43,358 bases of DNA from Salinisphaera sp035690525 (GTDB taxonomy: Bacteria; Pseudomonadota; Gammaproteobacteria; Nevskiales; Salinisphaeraceae). Positions 18,478 through 27,070 of the stretch are shown here, piece by piece; within the stretch, counting starts at the first letter, position 1; each line of letters starts with the position of its first letter. A model generated the notes under the pieces. The model worked only from the letters and a program-made list of their open reading frames with translations, ran no database searches and was not told the DNA's origin. The stretch spans positions 1 to 43,358 of the forward strand of contig NZ_DASSKM010000044.1 in the NCBI RefSeq assembly GCF_035690525.1. The letters are read 5' to 3'. The translations under genes and the position numbers were made by a program.

Positions 18478-19780
18478 AAAATACCAGGGCCTAGCCCTAC
18501 AGCGCCTCGGACGGATCGTACGCGCCCCCCGGGACAGCCTTCAGTTCCGGGTCGCGGCCGCGCTTGCGCTATTCGTCGCGATCGTGGTCAGCACCGTCAT
18601 GCTGGCCTTGTTCACCATCAACGGCCGGCTCAAGGCCGACCTGCTGGATGCGATCCTGGCCAACGAGATGGGCGAACTGGTGAACGACTACCCGGTTCAG
18701 GGCACGCGCGCCATCCCGCATTCGGCCAACCTCACCGGCTATGTCATCGGCCCCGGCCAGCGCGACGAGCTGCCCGCCCCGCTGCGCGGGCTCGGCCCCG
18801 ATGTCGAGGGCCTTACGGTCAATTTTCACGGCCACACCTATCGTGTCGGCACGCACCGCATCGGGCGCGATAAACAGGCTTATCTAGCCTACGACATCAC
18901 CGCGATCGAAGCGCGCGAGTCGCTGTTCAAGTGGATTGCCATCGTGGCCGCCCTGCTGGTGCTCGCGCTGGCGGTGCCGCTGGGCGCCTGGATCGCCCGT
19001 ATCAGCCTCAGACCCGTCAATGCCCTGGCCGAGCACGTGGCCGGCCTGGAGCCCGGCGGCCGCTCGACCCGGCTGGCCGAGCAGTTCGAGCATTACGAAG
19101 TCGGCGTCATCGCCCATGCCTTCGACCGTTTCATGAGCCGGCTGGAGGAATTCGTCGAACGCGAACGCAGCTTCACCGCCGACGCCAGCCACGAATTGCG
19201 CACGCCGCTGGCCGTGATCCAGGGCGCGGTCGAAGTTCTGCAACAGAACCCGCAGCTTGCCGGTAGCGGGCCGCTGACCCGGATCGACCGCGCCTCGCAC
19301 CAAATGGCCGAACTGATCGAGGCGCTGCTGTTCCTGGCCCGCGATGAACAGGCCGAGGCCGACGGCGCCGCGCCGCGCTGCCGGGCCGACCGGGTGATCG
19401 CCGAAATCGTCGACGCCTACCGGCCGCTGATGGCCCGCAAGACGGTCGAGATCAGCACGCTCGATGCCTGCGAGATCGGCGCGCCGCGGATCGCGCTCGT
19501 CATCGCCTTCGGCAACCTGTTGCGCAACGCCCTGCGCCACGGCGGTAACGAGATCCGCGTCACGCTGGCCGATGGGCGTTTGACGGTCGCCGACAACGGC
19601 GACGGCATGACCACCGACGCACTCCAGCATGCCTTCGTGCGCGGCTACCGATCCGGGCCCGGCGCCGGCCTCGGGCTCGGCCTGTATCTGGTCAAGCGCG
19701 TGGCCGATCGCTATCGCTGGCGGATACGCCTGGCCAGCCGGCCCGAGGAAGGCACGCGCATCGAGCTGCAGTTGATTTGA
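18467..19780 (+). CDS. Sensor histidine kinase
   Basis: The product is 437 residues. Two membrane helices (about 29-51 and 155-178) bracket a periplasmic sensor of roughly 100 residues (including HSANLTGYVIGPGQ and VNFHGHTYRVGTHRIG). A short linker leads to HisKA with phospho-acceptor H242 (ASHELRTPLAV). The ATPase domain has the N box (NLLRNALRHG), G1 (VADNGDGM) and G2 (GAGLGLGLYLV). This is a complete membrane kinase that should autophosphorylate and pass phosphate to the overlapping response regulator. Its start ATG at 18467 lies inside that gene's last codons. The small sensor domain is not one I recognise, so the signal is unknown. A GC-rich hairpin follows the stop. Confidence 0.9.
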   Translation: MRHRKYQGLALQRLGRIVRAPRDSLQFRVAAALALFVAIVVSTVMLALFTINGRLKADLLDAILANEMGELVNDYPVQGTRAIPHSANLTGYVIGPGQRDELPAPLRGLGPDVEGLTVNFHGHTYRVGTHRIGRDKQAYLAYDITAIEARESLFKWIAIVAALLVLALAVPLGAWIARISLRPVNALAEHVAGLEPGGRSTRLAEQFEHYEVGVIAHAFDRFMSRLEEFVERERSFTADASHELRTPLAVIQGAVEVLQQNPQLAGSGPLTRIDRASHQMAELIEALLFLARDEQAEADGAAPRCRADRVIAEIVDAYRPLMARKTVEISTLDACEIGAPRIALVIAFGNLLRNALRHGGNEIRVTLADGRLTVADNGDGMTTDALQHAFVRGYRSGPGAGLGLGLYLVKRVADRYRWRIRLASRPEEGTRIELQLI

Positions 19781-19803
19781 GAGAATGCCCGGCTCCCGGC
19801 TAG

Positions 19804-19830
19804 GCGCCGGCCGTGATCGACGGCCGGCGC
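19804..19830 (+). terminator. Strong hairpin after the histidine kinase gene
   Basis: Arms gcgccggccgt (19804-19814) and acggccggcgc (19820-19830) pair perfectly over 11 bp around a 5-base loop, 24 bases after the kinase stop codon. The following tract (gttccggttt) is only weakly T-rich, so termination may be partial. It separates the two-component operon from the GT9 gene. Confidence 0.5.
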
Positions 19831-19919
19831 GTTCCGGTTTAACCTCGGCTTGATGTATTGCTGACAGCGTGTGCAGATGGCGCTCGGCATGCTACGTCTT
19901 TCGCAAGCCGAAACCCGCC

Positions 19920-21038
19920 GTGAGTAAAAAGCGCCCAGCACAATCCCGGGACTTTGGCGCCGCCGCAAAACGGTGGCGTCGAAACAACCGACGTCGTTTC
20001 AACCGGCTGCTGGCGCGGCTCATGGGCACACCCAAAGCGCACCGCCGCCCGCTCGCGCCGGACACCCGCCGGATTCTCGTGGTGCGCCTGAACAAGCGTC
20101 TCGGCAACATCCTGTTTCTGACCCCGATGCTGCGCAGTCTCGCCGCGACCCTGCCGGAGGCGCGCATCGACGTGCTCATCCAGAGCCCGGCTCAGGCGAA
20201 GCTGTTGCAGAGTCTGCCCGGCATCGGCCGGATCTGGATCCAGGAGAACCGCCTGCTGGCCACGCTGCGCACGCTGCACGCGCTACGCGCCGAGCGCTAC
20301 GATCTGGCGATCGACCCCACCGGCAACTCCGCGAGCAACCGGATCGGCGTCGCCCTGATCGCCGCGCGCCAGCGCATGGGCTTCGCCAAGACCGACCAGT
20401 GGCTGCCGCTGACCCACGCCGCCGGCAAGCCGAAAAGCCGGCATCAAGCGCTGCAGGCGGTCGAACTGCTGGCCGGCGCCATTGCCGAACCGCCGGTGGA
20501 AACTTTCGACACGCTCGCCGTATTCCCCGACGAGAACGACCGCGCCGCCGCCGACCGGCACTGGCGCGCGACGCTGGGCGAACACGCCACCACGGCGCCA
20601 GTCATCGGTTTCTTCAGCCGGGCCACCGGGCGCAAGGCGCTGCCGCGACATTGGTGGCAGGCCTGGATCCTCGAGGTGCGGCGGGCCGTGCCACAAGCGG
20701 TGCTGCTGGAAATCCTGCCCGGCGCCGACGCCGAGCCGGTGGTGCCGGAAATCGCGCATGTCGCGATCGAACCGCTTACCGAACTGGCCGCGCTGATGTC
20801 GCGCCTGGATCAGTTCGTGGCCGCCGACAGCGGGCCCATGCATCTCGCGGCCGCTTCCGGTACGCCGGTGATCGGTCTGTTCCGCACCACCCTGCCCAGC
20901 GACTATGCCCCGCTCGGCCAGGACTGCGAAACCGTCGAAGGCGATGCGCTGACCCCGGAGGACGTGGCCGCCCGGCTGGCCCGGCGCTTGTCGCCCCGCG
21001 CCGAAAAAAATAATAAGATCAGCGGGTTGAGATCGTGA
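19920..21038 (+). CDS. GT9-family glycosyltransferase (heptosyltransferase-like)
   Basis: The product is about 372 residues from a GTG at 19920. The start is uncertain: the frame is open back to 19869 and an ATG lies at 20022. After a very basic N-terminal segment (residues 1-45, KRWRRNNRRRFNRLL) comes the GT-B fold of ADP-heptose:LPS heptosyltransferases: RILVVRLNKRLGNILFLTPM at the N-domain, IDVLIQSP, and the C-domain donor loop DSGPMHLAAASGTPVIGLF. These enzymes act in the cytoplasm on LPS core. The canonical LPS motif near the N-terminus is usually IGD; here it is LGN, so the exact donor could differ. The 3' end overlaps the convergent gamma-glutamylcyclotransferase gene by 20 bases. Confidence 0.82.
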   Translation: MSKKRPAQSRDFGAAAKRWRRNNRRRFNRLLARLMGTPKAHRRPLAPDTRRILVVRLNKRLGNILFLTPMLRSLAATLPEARIDVLIQSPAQAKLLQSLPGIGRIWIQENRLLATLRTLHALRAERYDLAIDPTGNSASNRIGVALIAARQRMGFAKTDQWLPLTHAAGKPKSRHQALQAVELLAGAIAEPPVETFDTLAVFPDENDRAAADRHWRATLGEHATTAPVIGFFSRATGRKALPRHWWQAWILEVRRAVPQAVLLEILPGADAEPVVPEIAHVAIEPLTELAALMSRLDQFVAADSGPMHLAAASGTPVIGLFRTTLPSDYAPLGQDCETVEGDALTPEDVAARLARRLSPRAEKNNKISGLRS

Positions 21039-21540
21039 CGTTGACGGGAGCCCCATCCAGGATCAGGCGGTTTTCGGCCGCCCGGCGACGGTCCGGATCG
21101 GCCGCTACCGCGACTTCGGCCAAGCCGGCGATCCAATCCTCGGGCAAACCATGCTCGGCGGCGCCGCCGACCACGAAATCGCGATACCAGTCGAACGGCA
21201 TCAGCGTGTCGTCCAGCCATGCGGGGCGCCCGCGGTAGATCGCCGCGGGCAGCGGACCCTCGGCGTGGCCGGTGGCGAGTTCAAGAAAATCGTAGGCCGG
21301 GCCCTCGGCCGCGTGCAGCGCCTCCAGACGCGCCGCATCCAGTTCGAACAGCACGCCGTGCACCCGGTCTTCCGGATTGCCGGTCTCGACGACGTTGCAT
21401 TTCCCCGAGCCGTCGTTGCCGATCAAATGCCAGCGCAGCCGATGGCCGTCGAGCCAGGCCGGCCCGATCGGGGCCACGCTCGGCACGCGCCGGGCCAGGC
21501 GCGCGGTGCACATGTTGGAACCGTAAGCGAAGTAGTACAT
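21019..21540 (-). CDS. Gamma-glutamylcyclotransferase-like (GGCT/AIG2) protein
   Basis: The product is 173 residues from the ATG at 21540. That start places the hallmark MYYFAYGSNMCTARLARR at the very N-terminus, as in the family, and the frame's upstream extension is dismissed. Other family elements are HRLRWHLIG, GVLFELDAARLEALHAAEG (with the catalytic-type Glu) and YRDFVVGGAAEHGLP. The fold converts gamma-glutamyl compounds to 5-oxoproline or acts on other gamma-glutamyl amines; the exact substrate is unclear. It is convergent with the GT9 gene and divergent from glycerate kinase (94-base gap). Confidence 0.8.
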   Translation of the reverse strand: MYYFAYGSNMCTARLARRVPSVAPIGPAWLDGHRLRWHLIGNDGSGKCNVVETGNPEDRVHGVLFELDAARLEALHAAEGPAYDFLELATGHAEGPLPAAIYRGRPAWLDDTLMPFDWYRDFVVGGAAEHGLPEDWIAGLAEVAVAADPDRRRAAENRLILDGAPVNVTISTR

Positions 21541-21634
21541 AACAAGGAACTCGGGCCGAGCCGACGGCCGGCCGATGCCGTAACATGGCCGCAAACCCTA
21601 CACCAACGGCCGAACAGCGGCGAAAGGACGAGGC

Positions 21635-22759
21635 ATGGCCGAGCACAGCGTCGTGATCGCCCCGGACAGTTTCAAGGGCAGCCTGTCGGCGGTCGACGTC
21701 GCCCGGGCGATCGCGCACGGGCTGGCCGAGCACGACCATCCGCCGACGACCGAGATCGCGCCGATGGCCGACGGCGGCGAAGGGCTGCTCGACGCGGTGG
21801 CCACCACCTGCGACGGGCACTGGCAAAACGTCACGCTGGTCGGCGTTCACGGCCGTTGCCTCGATGCGCCTTGGTACGCGATGGCCGATGGCCCGGCGGT
21901 GCTCGAATCGGCCGCCGTGCTCGGCCTGCCGCTGATCGAGGCGATGGGCGGCGCGCCGCCGCTGGCCGAGCGCAGCAGCTATGCGCTGGGTACGCTGATC
22001 GCCGACGCCCTGGATTCCGGCGCCACCGAGATCGCGGTCGGCCTGGGCGGCAGCGCCTGCAACGACGCCGGTTTGGGCATGCTGGTGGCGCTCGGCGCCG
22101 TGGCTTACGATAACCCCGGCAACCGGCTCACGCCGAGCATGAACGGGCTGTTGTCGTTGGCCCGGCTCGACCTGTCGGGGCTGGATTCCAGGCTGGCCGG
22201 GGCGCATATCCGCGTGCTCTGCGACGTGGATAATCCCCTGCTCGGCGAATCCGGCGCCAGCCGGATCTACGGCCCGCAGAAGGGCCTGACCGAGGACGAT
22301 ATCGCCGCAGTCGAAGCCGCCTTCGAACACCTGGCCGAGGCCACCGGCGCGCGCGCCAAGACCCTATGGCCCGGCAGCGGCGCGGCCGGCGGCCTGGGTT
22401 TTGCGCTGGCGCTGGTCGGCGGCCGGCTGGAATCCGGGGCCGAAGCCGCGCTCGAAATGACCGGCCTTGCCCGGCGCATGAGCAGCGCGGCCTGCGTGAT
22501 TACCGGCGAGGGGCGCTCGGATCGTCAGACGCTGTCCGGTAAGCTGCCGCTGGCGGTCGCGAAAGCCGCGGCACCGACCCCGACGCTGCTGGTCTGCGGC
22601 GCCATCGCCGACGATGCCCGCGCCGATCTGGCGCGGCATTTCGCCGGCACGTACACGCTCGTCGAACGCGCCGGCAGCGTCGAGGCCGCGATCGCCGAAC
22701 CGGCGCGCTGGCTGTTCGAGATCGGACGCGAGTTGAACACGGTGATCGCCCGGCTGTGA
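21635..22759 (+). CDS. garK: Glycerate 2-kinase (GarK/GlxK family)
   Basis: The product is 374 residues, the family's length. It opens with VVIAPDSFKGSLSAVDVA and has IAPMADGGEGLLDA, GLGGSACNDAGLGM, the KTLWPGSGAAGGLGFAL loop and VITGEGRSDRQTLSGK. It phosphorylates D-glycerate, most GarK relatives giving 2-phosphoglycerate, linking glycerate or glyoxylate use to glycolysis. Start ATG at 21635, preceded by aaaggacgaggc. No other glycerate-pathway genes are adjacent. It is followed after 84 bases by corA on the same strand. Confidence 0.9.
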   Translation: MAEHSVVIAPDSFKGSLSAVDVARAIAHGLAEHDHPPTTEIAPMADGGEGLLDAVATTCDGHWQNVTLVGVHGRCLDAPWYAMADGPAVLESAAVLGLPLIEAMGGAPPLAERSSYALGTLIADALDSGATEIAVGLGGSACNDAGLGMLVALGAVAYDNPGNRLTPSMNGLLSLARLDLSGLDSRLAGAHIRVLCDVDNPLLGESGASRIYGPQKGLTEDDIAAVEAAFEHLAEATGARAKTLWPGSGAAGGLGFALALVGGRLESGAEAALEMTGLARRMSSAACVITGEGRSDRQTLSGKLPLAVAKAAAPTPTLLVCGAIADDARADLARHFAGTYTLVERAGSVEAAIAEPARWLFEIGRELNTVIARL

Positions 22760-22843
22760 CCGTCGGCCGCACCTTGCGGGCGACAGCGCGCCGGCGCTGG
22801 CCTATCATTGGCCGCGCTCGCCCCACCGATCGGAGACTTGGCC

Positions 22844-23797
22844 ATGCTGCGCAGCTTTGCCATCGACCACGGCCGTATTGTCGAAAATCGCGCGCCGGAC
22901 ACGGCTACGGCCGAGCGGCTGGCCCGGGCCGGCTGGATCGATGCGCTGGAGGCCGACGATGCCGAGCGCGCCGAACTGGCGCGTTTTCTCACCGACGAAC
23001 TGCCCGAGGACGAAGACGTCGAGGAGATCGAAGCCTCGGCGCGCTCTTTCGTCGACGCCGACGGCATCCACGTGCATTCGCTGTTTCTGTCGCAGAGCGA
23101 GGGCCGGCACGATACCGAAACGGTGGCGTTCATCCTACAGCCCGAGCGGCTGATCACGCTGCGCGACGAGGATCTGGCCGATTTCCGACTGCTGCGGATG
23201 CGGGCGCGGGCCGGCCAGGTGGAAGCCGACTCCCCGGAATCACTGCTGGTGACCATTTTCGATCAGAAGGTCGAGAATCTCGCCGATACGGTCGAAGACA
23301 TCCATCTCGACCTGCAAGAGGTCAGCCACAGCGTGCTGGAAGACGAGGATGCCGACTACGAGGCGGCCATCGACGCGCTGGCCAAGCTCGAGGACTCCTG
23401 TGGCAAGATCAGGCTGTGCCTGATGGACACCCAGCGCTCGATCTCGTTCGTGCTGCGCCATCTGCCGGCCCGCGCCCCCGAGCGCGAGACCGCGCGCGAG
23501 ATCCTGTCCGATGTGGAAACGCTGATGAGTCACATCACGTTTTTATTCGACAAGATCAACTTTCTGATGGACTCCACGGTCAGCTTCATCAATCTCGAAC
23601 AGAGCAAGATCATCAAGATCTTCTCGATCGCGGCGGTGGTCTTTCTGCCGCCGACGCTGGTGGCCAGCATCTACGGCATGAACTTCCAACATATGCCGGA
23701 GTTGTCGTGGCAGTACGGTTATCCGCTGGCGATCGGGCTGATGATCGCCGCCGGCATCGCGCCGTACCTGTATTTCAAGTACCGGAACTGGCTATAG
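22844..23797 (+). CDS. corA: CorA-family magnesium/cobalt transport protein
   Basis: The product is 317 residues. I start at ATG 22844 (ggaga 7 bases upstream) rather than the upstream TTG at 22808. A large acidic cytoplasmic N-domain is followed by a long helix and two C-terminal membrane helices, with the selectivity motif YGMNF and then MPEL between them (SIYGMNFQHMPELSWQYGY), and the protein ends in YLYFKYRNWL. CorA forms a pentameric channel for Mg2+ (also Co2+ or Ni2+). Its stop is 6 bases from the convergent mlaA stop. Confidence 0.93.
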   Translation: MLRSFAIDHGRIVENRAPDTATAERLARAGWIDALEADDAERAELARFLTDELPEDEDVEEIEASARSFVDADGIHVHSLFLSQSEGRHDTETVAFILQPERLITLRDEDLADFRLLRMRARAGQVEADSPESLLVTIFDQKVENLADTVEDIHLDLQEVSHSVLEDEDADYEAAIDALAKLEDSCGKIRLCLMDTQRSISFVLRHLPARAPERETAREILSDVETLMSHITFLFDKINFLMDSTVSFINLEQSKIIKIFSIAAVVFLPPTLVASIYGMNFQHMPELSWQYGYPLAIGLMIAAGIAPYLYFKYRNWL

Positions 23798-23803
23798 GCA
23801 CGA

Positions 23804-24568
23804 TCACTGGGCCACCTGCAGGGCCCGGTAGTTCAAGTAGACCAGCCGCACGAGCGTGTACTCGAACGGCGAGCCGGTCTGGTAATAGCGAAAGTTGGTG
23901 GTATCGCGTTTGTTGAGCACATACATCAGGTTATACGCGACGCTGGCCGGCATGTTGCCGTTGATCTGCAGCGGATCGAGCGCATAGAACAGGCCCTGGT
24001 CCGCCGCCAGGCCGCCGGCGTCGCGCAGATCGGACGGCCCAAAAAACGGCAGCACCAGATAAGGCCCGGCGCCCACGCCGTAGTGGCCGAGCGTCTGGCC
24101 GAAATCCTCGTCGCGCTGCTCGAGCCCAAGCGCGCTCGCCGGATCGAACAGCCCGCCGATACCGACCGTGGAATTGATCACGAAGCGCGACGCGGTGACT
24201 GCCGAACTCTCGGGCTTGAGCTGCAGCACGCTGTTGGCGAACGTCGTGATCTCGCCCAGATTGGAAAAGAAATTGGCGACGCCGGCGCGCACGAAACCCG
24301 GCGTGTAGCGGTCGTAGACGTGAACCACCGGCAGCAGCACATACTGATCGGCCAGCGCGTTGAACCGATAGACCCGCTGATTGAAGCCCTCGAGCGGGTC
24401 CGCGATCGCCAGCGGGTTGGCGGTGGTCTGGCTCACCGGCGTACTGGCCGGCGTCGAGTTGTCGATGGTTTTCGGCGGCGGCGTCGAGGCACAGGCGCCA
24501 AGCGCGAGGCACAGCGCAACGAGCGCCGGAAACCGCCGGCCCGGGCCTGCGTGTCGCGAGATATTCAT
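23804..24568 (-). CDS. mlaA: MlaA/VacJ-family outer-membrane lipoprotein
   Basis: The product is 254 residues. A lipoprotein signal has lipobox LGAC (ALGACAST), followed by the VacJ domain: DPLEGFNQRVYRFN, LNALADQYVLLPV-like spacing, GVANFFSNLGEI, RFVINSTVGIGGLFDPA, EDFGQTLGHYGVGAGPYLVLPFFGPS. In E. coli MlaA removes misplaced phospholipids from the outer leaflet and passes them to the MlaC/MlaFEDB system. The rest of the Mla system is not in the window. The start ATG at 24568 overlaps the stop of the upstream lipoprotein hydrolase by 4 bases, so the two are translationally coupled and probably act together. Confidence 0.92.
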   Translation of the reverse strand: MNISRHAGPGRRFPALVALCLALGACASTPPPKTIDNSTPASTPVSQTTANPLAIADPLEGFNQRVYRFNALADQYVLLPVVHVYDRYTPGFVRAGVANFFSNLGEITTFANSVLQLKPESSAVTASRFVINSTVGIGGLFDPASALGLEQRDEDFGQTLGHYGVGAGPYLVLPFFGPSDLRDAGGLAADQGLFYALDPLQINGNMPASVAYNLMYVLNKRDTTNFRYYQTGSPFEYTLVRLVYLNYRALQVAQ

Positions 24569-25923
24569 GGCCTGAAGTAATCCTGCAGCGCGTGGATCGT
24601 TTTCTTGTATGCCAGATTGCCTAGATGACCGCCGTTCGGTCGAATCCGGGCGCGATCGCCGAACGTCGTTTTCAGAAAATCGACTTCGTCGGCCGCCAGG
24701 ATCGGATCGTCGGCGTTGGTGAACACCGCGATGTCGTCGTCATGGGCCAGAAACGGCGCGATGCGGTGCAGATCGGCTTCCGAAATCAGAGCGGCCTTGC
24801 TGACATGACGCCCGTGGCGGTTCCAATACGGCACCAACAGTTGGTCGATGTATTCGGAAAACGACATCCGGAACGAACGGCGGAAATACAACCCGAGGGA
24901 ATCGTAGGCCCCAAGCTCGACGTTCTTCGGCACGATCACGTCGGAATGCGTGAGCACGTCGGCCGCGAAGGCCATATTGGCCAGCGACAGCCGAAAAGCC
25001 AGGCCGATGATAGCGCCGACCTGGCGTTGATTGAAAACACCGGCTTTGTAGGCCTGGTACAACGCGTCTTCGTTGAAGCGCAGCGGTTGGCCGCTGTTTT
25101 GCGCGCTCTGCTGGATGTTGCCGAGCACCTGCGCCAGAAACCGCGGCAGGGCGTCGAAGCCGCCCGGCAGAGTGCGCTCGAGCAGATCGTCCATGCGCTC
25201 GACCGAGGCCCAGACGTTGACCGCCGGGTTGATCAGCAACACGTGCTGGAAACCGAAAACCTGGCGCTCGCGGTCGAGCTTGGCCAGGAAGGCGGCCTCG
25301 GTCGCGCCCAGGCTCCAGCCGGTCAGCGAGTAGCCGGTGATGTCGAGATCGTCCGCCAGATCGTCTCGCACCGCCTGCATCATCCGATACAGATCGGCGA
25401 CATCGGTTTTCATGCGCCCGGGCACCGGATGTTCGGCCGCGCCGAGCATGAAAGTCACGCTGGTGGGCGACGGCAGACAGGCGACGCTGTAGCCGACCCG
25501 ATAGAGCGCGCGCGACAACAGCACGCAGTTGCTCGAGAGCGCCGAATCGCCGGTGCCGGCGATCACGAACGCCAGCGGCGCCGGGTGTTCCTGGGCCGCC
25601 AGCAGATACTGTAGCGGCCGCGCATAGCGCAGCGTCGGCGGCGTATCGCGCTCGACCAGCGGCTCCAGCGTACGAATCGATAAGTTCGCTTGTTTCGGAA
25701 ACTTGGCCGCGAGCGGCGCGGGCGTGCCGAGCACGGTCGCGATCAGCGGATTATGAAACGGGTAAGGCTTGACACTCGAATCATGGGCGACGGCCTTATC
25801 CGGGCCCGCGGATGTGTTCGAACCGGCATCCGCCGCCGACGGCCCACCCTGGGTGGCGCATCCGGCCAAGGCGAACGACAGCAGCAGACCGGCCGCGAAA
25901 CGCCGGCATGAGACTGGCAGCAC
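24565..25923 (-). CDS. Lipoprotein alpha/beta hydrolase coupled to mlaA
   Basis: The product is 452 residues. A lipoprotein signal (SFALAGC, lipidated C22) is followed by a low-complexity linker and a hydrolase domain with an oxyanion-like FVIAGTGDSA, nucleophile elbow GWSLG (S204), a candidate acid in VFTNADDPILAADEV and a candidate His in NGGHLGNLAYKK. The overall pattern is a serine esterase or lipase-like fold, but I cannot place it in a named family. It would be anchored in a membrane facing the periplasm. The start is a GTG at 25923 with agggg at good spacing. Its stop overlaps the mlaA start by 4 bases, so a role in phospholipid turnover at the outer membrane is a reasonable inference. 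It is divergent from the renalase-like gene. Confidence 0.72.
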   Translation of the reverse strand: MLPVSCRRFAAGLLLSFALAGCATQGGPSAADAGSNTSAGPDKAVAHDSSVKPYPFHNPLIATVLGTPAPLAAKFPKQANLSIRTLEPLVERDTPPTLRYARPLQYLLAAQEHPAPLAFVIAGTGDSALSSNCVLLSRALYRVGYSVACLPSPTSVTFMLGAAEHPVPGRMKTDVADLYRMMQAVRDDLADDLDITGYSLTGWSLGATEAAFLAKLDRERQVFGFQHVLLINPAVNVWASVERMDDLLERTLPGGFDALPRFLAQVLGNIQQSAQNSGQPLRFNEDALYQAYKAGVFNQRQVGAIIGLAFRLSLANMAFAADVLTHSDVIVPKNVELGAYDSLGLYFRRSFRMSFSEYIDQLLVPYWNRHGRHVSKAALISEADLHRIAPFLAHDDDIAVFTNADDPILAADEVDFLKTTFGDRARIRPNGGHLGNLAYKKTIHALQDYFRP

Positions 25924-26005
25924 GAGTGCCCCTGAACGATCTGCAAATTTGCTTCATCATACCGATAATCCGCCTACCGGGGTATGCGCCGCTGGAGTCG
26001 CGTTC

Positions 26006-27040
26006 ATGATCGATATTCTAATCATCGGCGCCGGCGTGGCCGGCATGGCCGCCGCCGAGCATCTCGCCGCGGCCGGCTACCGGCCCCGCCTGATCGACAA
26101 GGCCGACGGCCCGGGCGGCCGCTGTGCCACGCGACGCGTCGCCGCCGATCGCGAAGCCGCCTGGTTCGACTACGGCGCCCAGTATTTCACCGCGCGCGAC
26201 GACGGCTTTCGGGCGCTCATCGATTCCGATCTCGACGCCGGCCGGCTGATTCGCTGGTCGCCGGAGATCGCCAGCGCCGAGCAAGCGGCGGGAACTTGGC
26301 TGCTCACGCCCTCGCCGGACGATCGCGAACGCCTGATCGGCCCCCGGGGCCTCAACCTCTGGGTGCGCCAGCGCTTGCAGGCGGCCGGTCTGCGGTTCGA
26401 CACCGGACGCCGCGTTCAGCGCATCAGCCGCGACGGCCATGATGGCAATCGCTGGCAAGTCGAGTCCGAGCACGGCGCCGTCGAACACGCCGATATGGTT
26501 GTGCTGACACCGCCGGCGGCCCAGGCCGCGGCGCTACTGGGCGATCACGCGCGCCGTATCGACGCGCTGACCAACGCCGACACCGCGCTCTCGGCCTGTC
26601 ACTCGGTCGTGGTGCGCGCGCCCGCGCTGGCCGAATGCCAGGCGATCTTTTTCAAGTCCGGCCGGCTGTCCTGGGCGGCCGACAACACCCATAAGGCCGG
26701 CGGGCGCGGCGAGATGCATCTGTGGACGCTGCACTCGGACGCCAATTTCAGCCAAGCCCACGTCGAAACTCCGACCGCCGAGCTAGCCGATGCGCTGATC
26801 GCCGAGTTCGCGGCCGCCACAGCCCAGCGCAGCGACCGGATGGAGATCGTGGGCACCCACCGCTGGCGCTATGCCCGGCCGGGCGCGGGCGCGCCCGATG
26901 CCGACGATCTGTGCTGGATCGACACCCGGGCCGGGCTTGCCATAGCCGGCGACTGGCTGGCCGGCGGGCGCGTCGAGGGCGCCTGGCTGTCCGGGCGCGC
27001 AGTGGTCCGGCGCTTGATCGCGGCGCACGCGCTCGACTGA
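26006..27040 (+). CDS. Renalase-like FAD/NAD(P) oxidoreductase
   Basis: The product is 344 residues from ATG 26006 (ggag 9 bases upstream; the open frame before it overlaps the divergent hydrolase). It has the dinucleotide-binding motif MIDILIIGAGVAGMAAAEHL, the flavin motif GPGGRCATRR, and FDYGAQYFTARDDGFRALI, a pattern of bacterial renalase-like flavoproteins. A C-terminal FAD motif follows (AGLAIAGDWLAGGRVEGAW). Bacterial renalases oxidise isomeric dihydro-NAD(P) forms; amine oxidation has also been claimed for the wider family. The soluble form and length fit. It converges on the NADH dehydrogenase gene with a 30-base gap. Confidence 0.8.
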   Translation: MIDILIIGAGVAGMAAAEHLAAAGYRPRLIDKADGPGGRCATRRVAADREAAWFDYGAQYFTARDDGFRALIDSDLDAGRLIRWSPEIASAEQAAGTWLLTPSPDDRERLIGPRGLNLWVRQRLQAAGLRFDTGRRVQRISRDGHDGNRWQVESEHGAVEHADMVVLTPPAAQAAALLGDHARRIDALTNADTALSACHSVVVRAPALAECQAIFFKSGRLSWAADNTHKAGGRGEMHLWTLHSDANFSQAHVETPTAELADALIAEFAAATAQRSDRMEIVGTHRWRYARPGAGAPDADDLCWIDTRAGLAIAGDWLAGGRVEGAWLSGRAVVRRLIAAHALD

Positions 27041-27070
27041 ATACGCGCCGCCGATCGATCCGCCAGCCGC

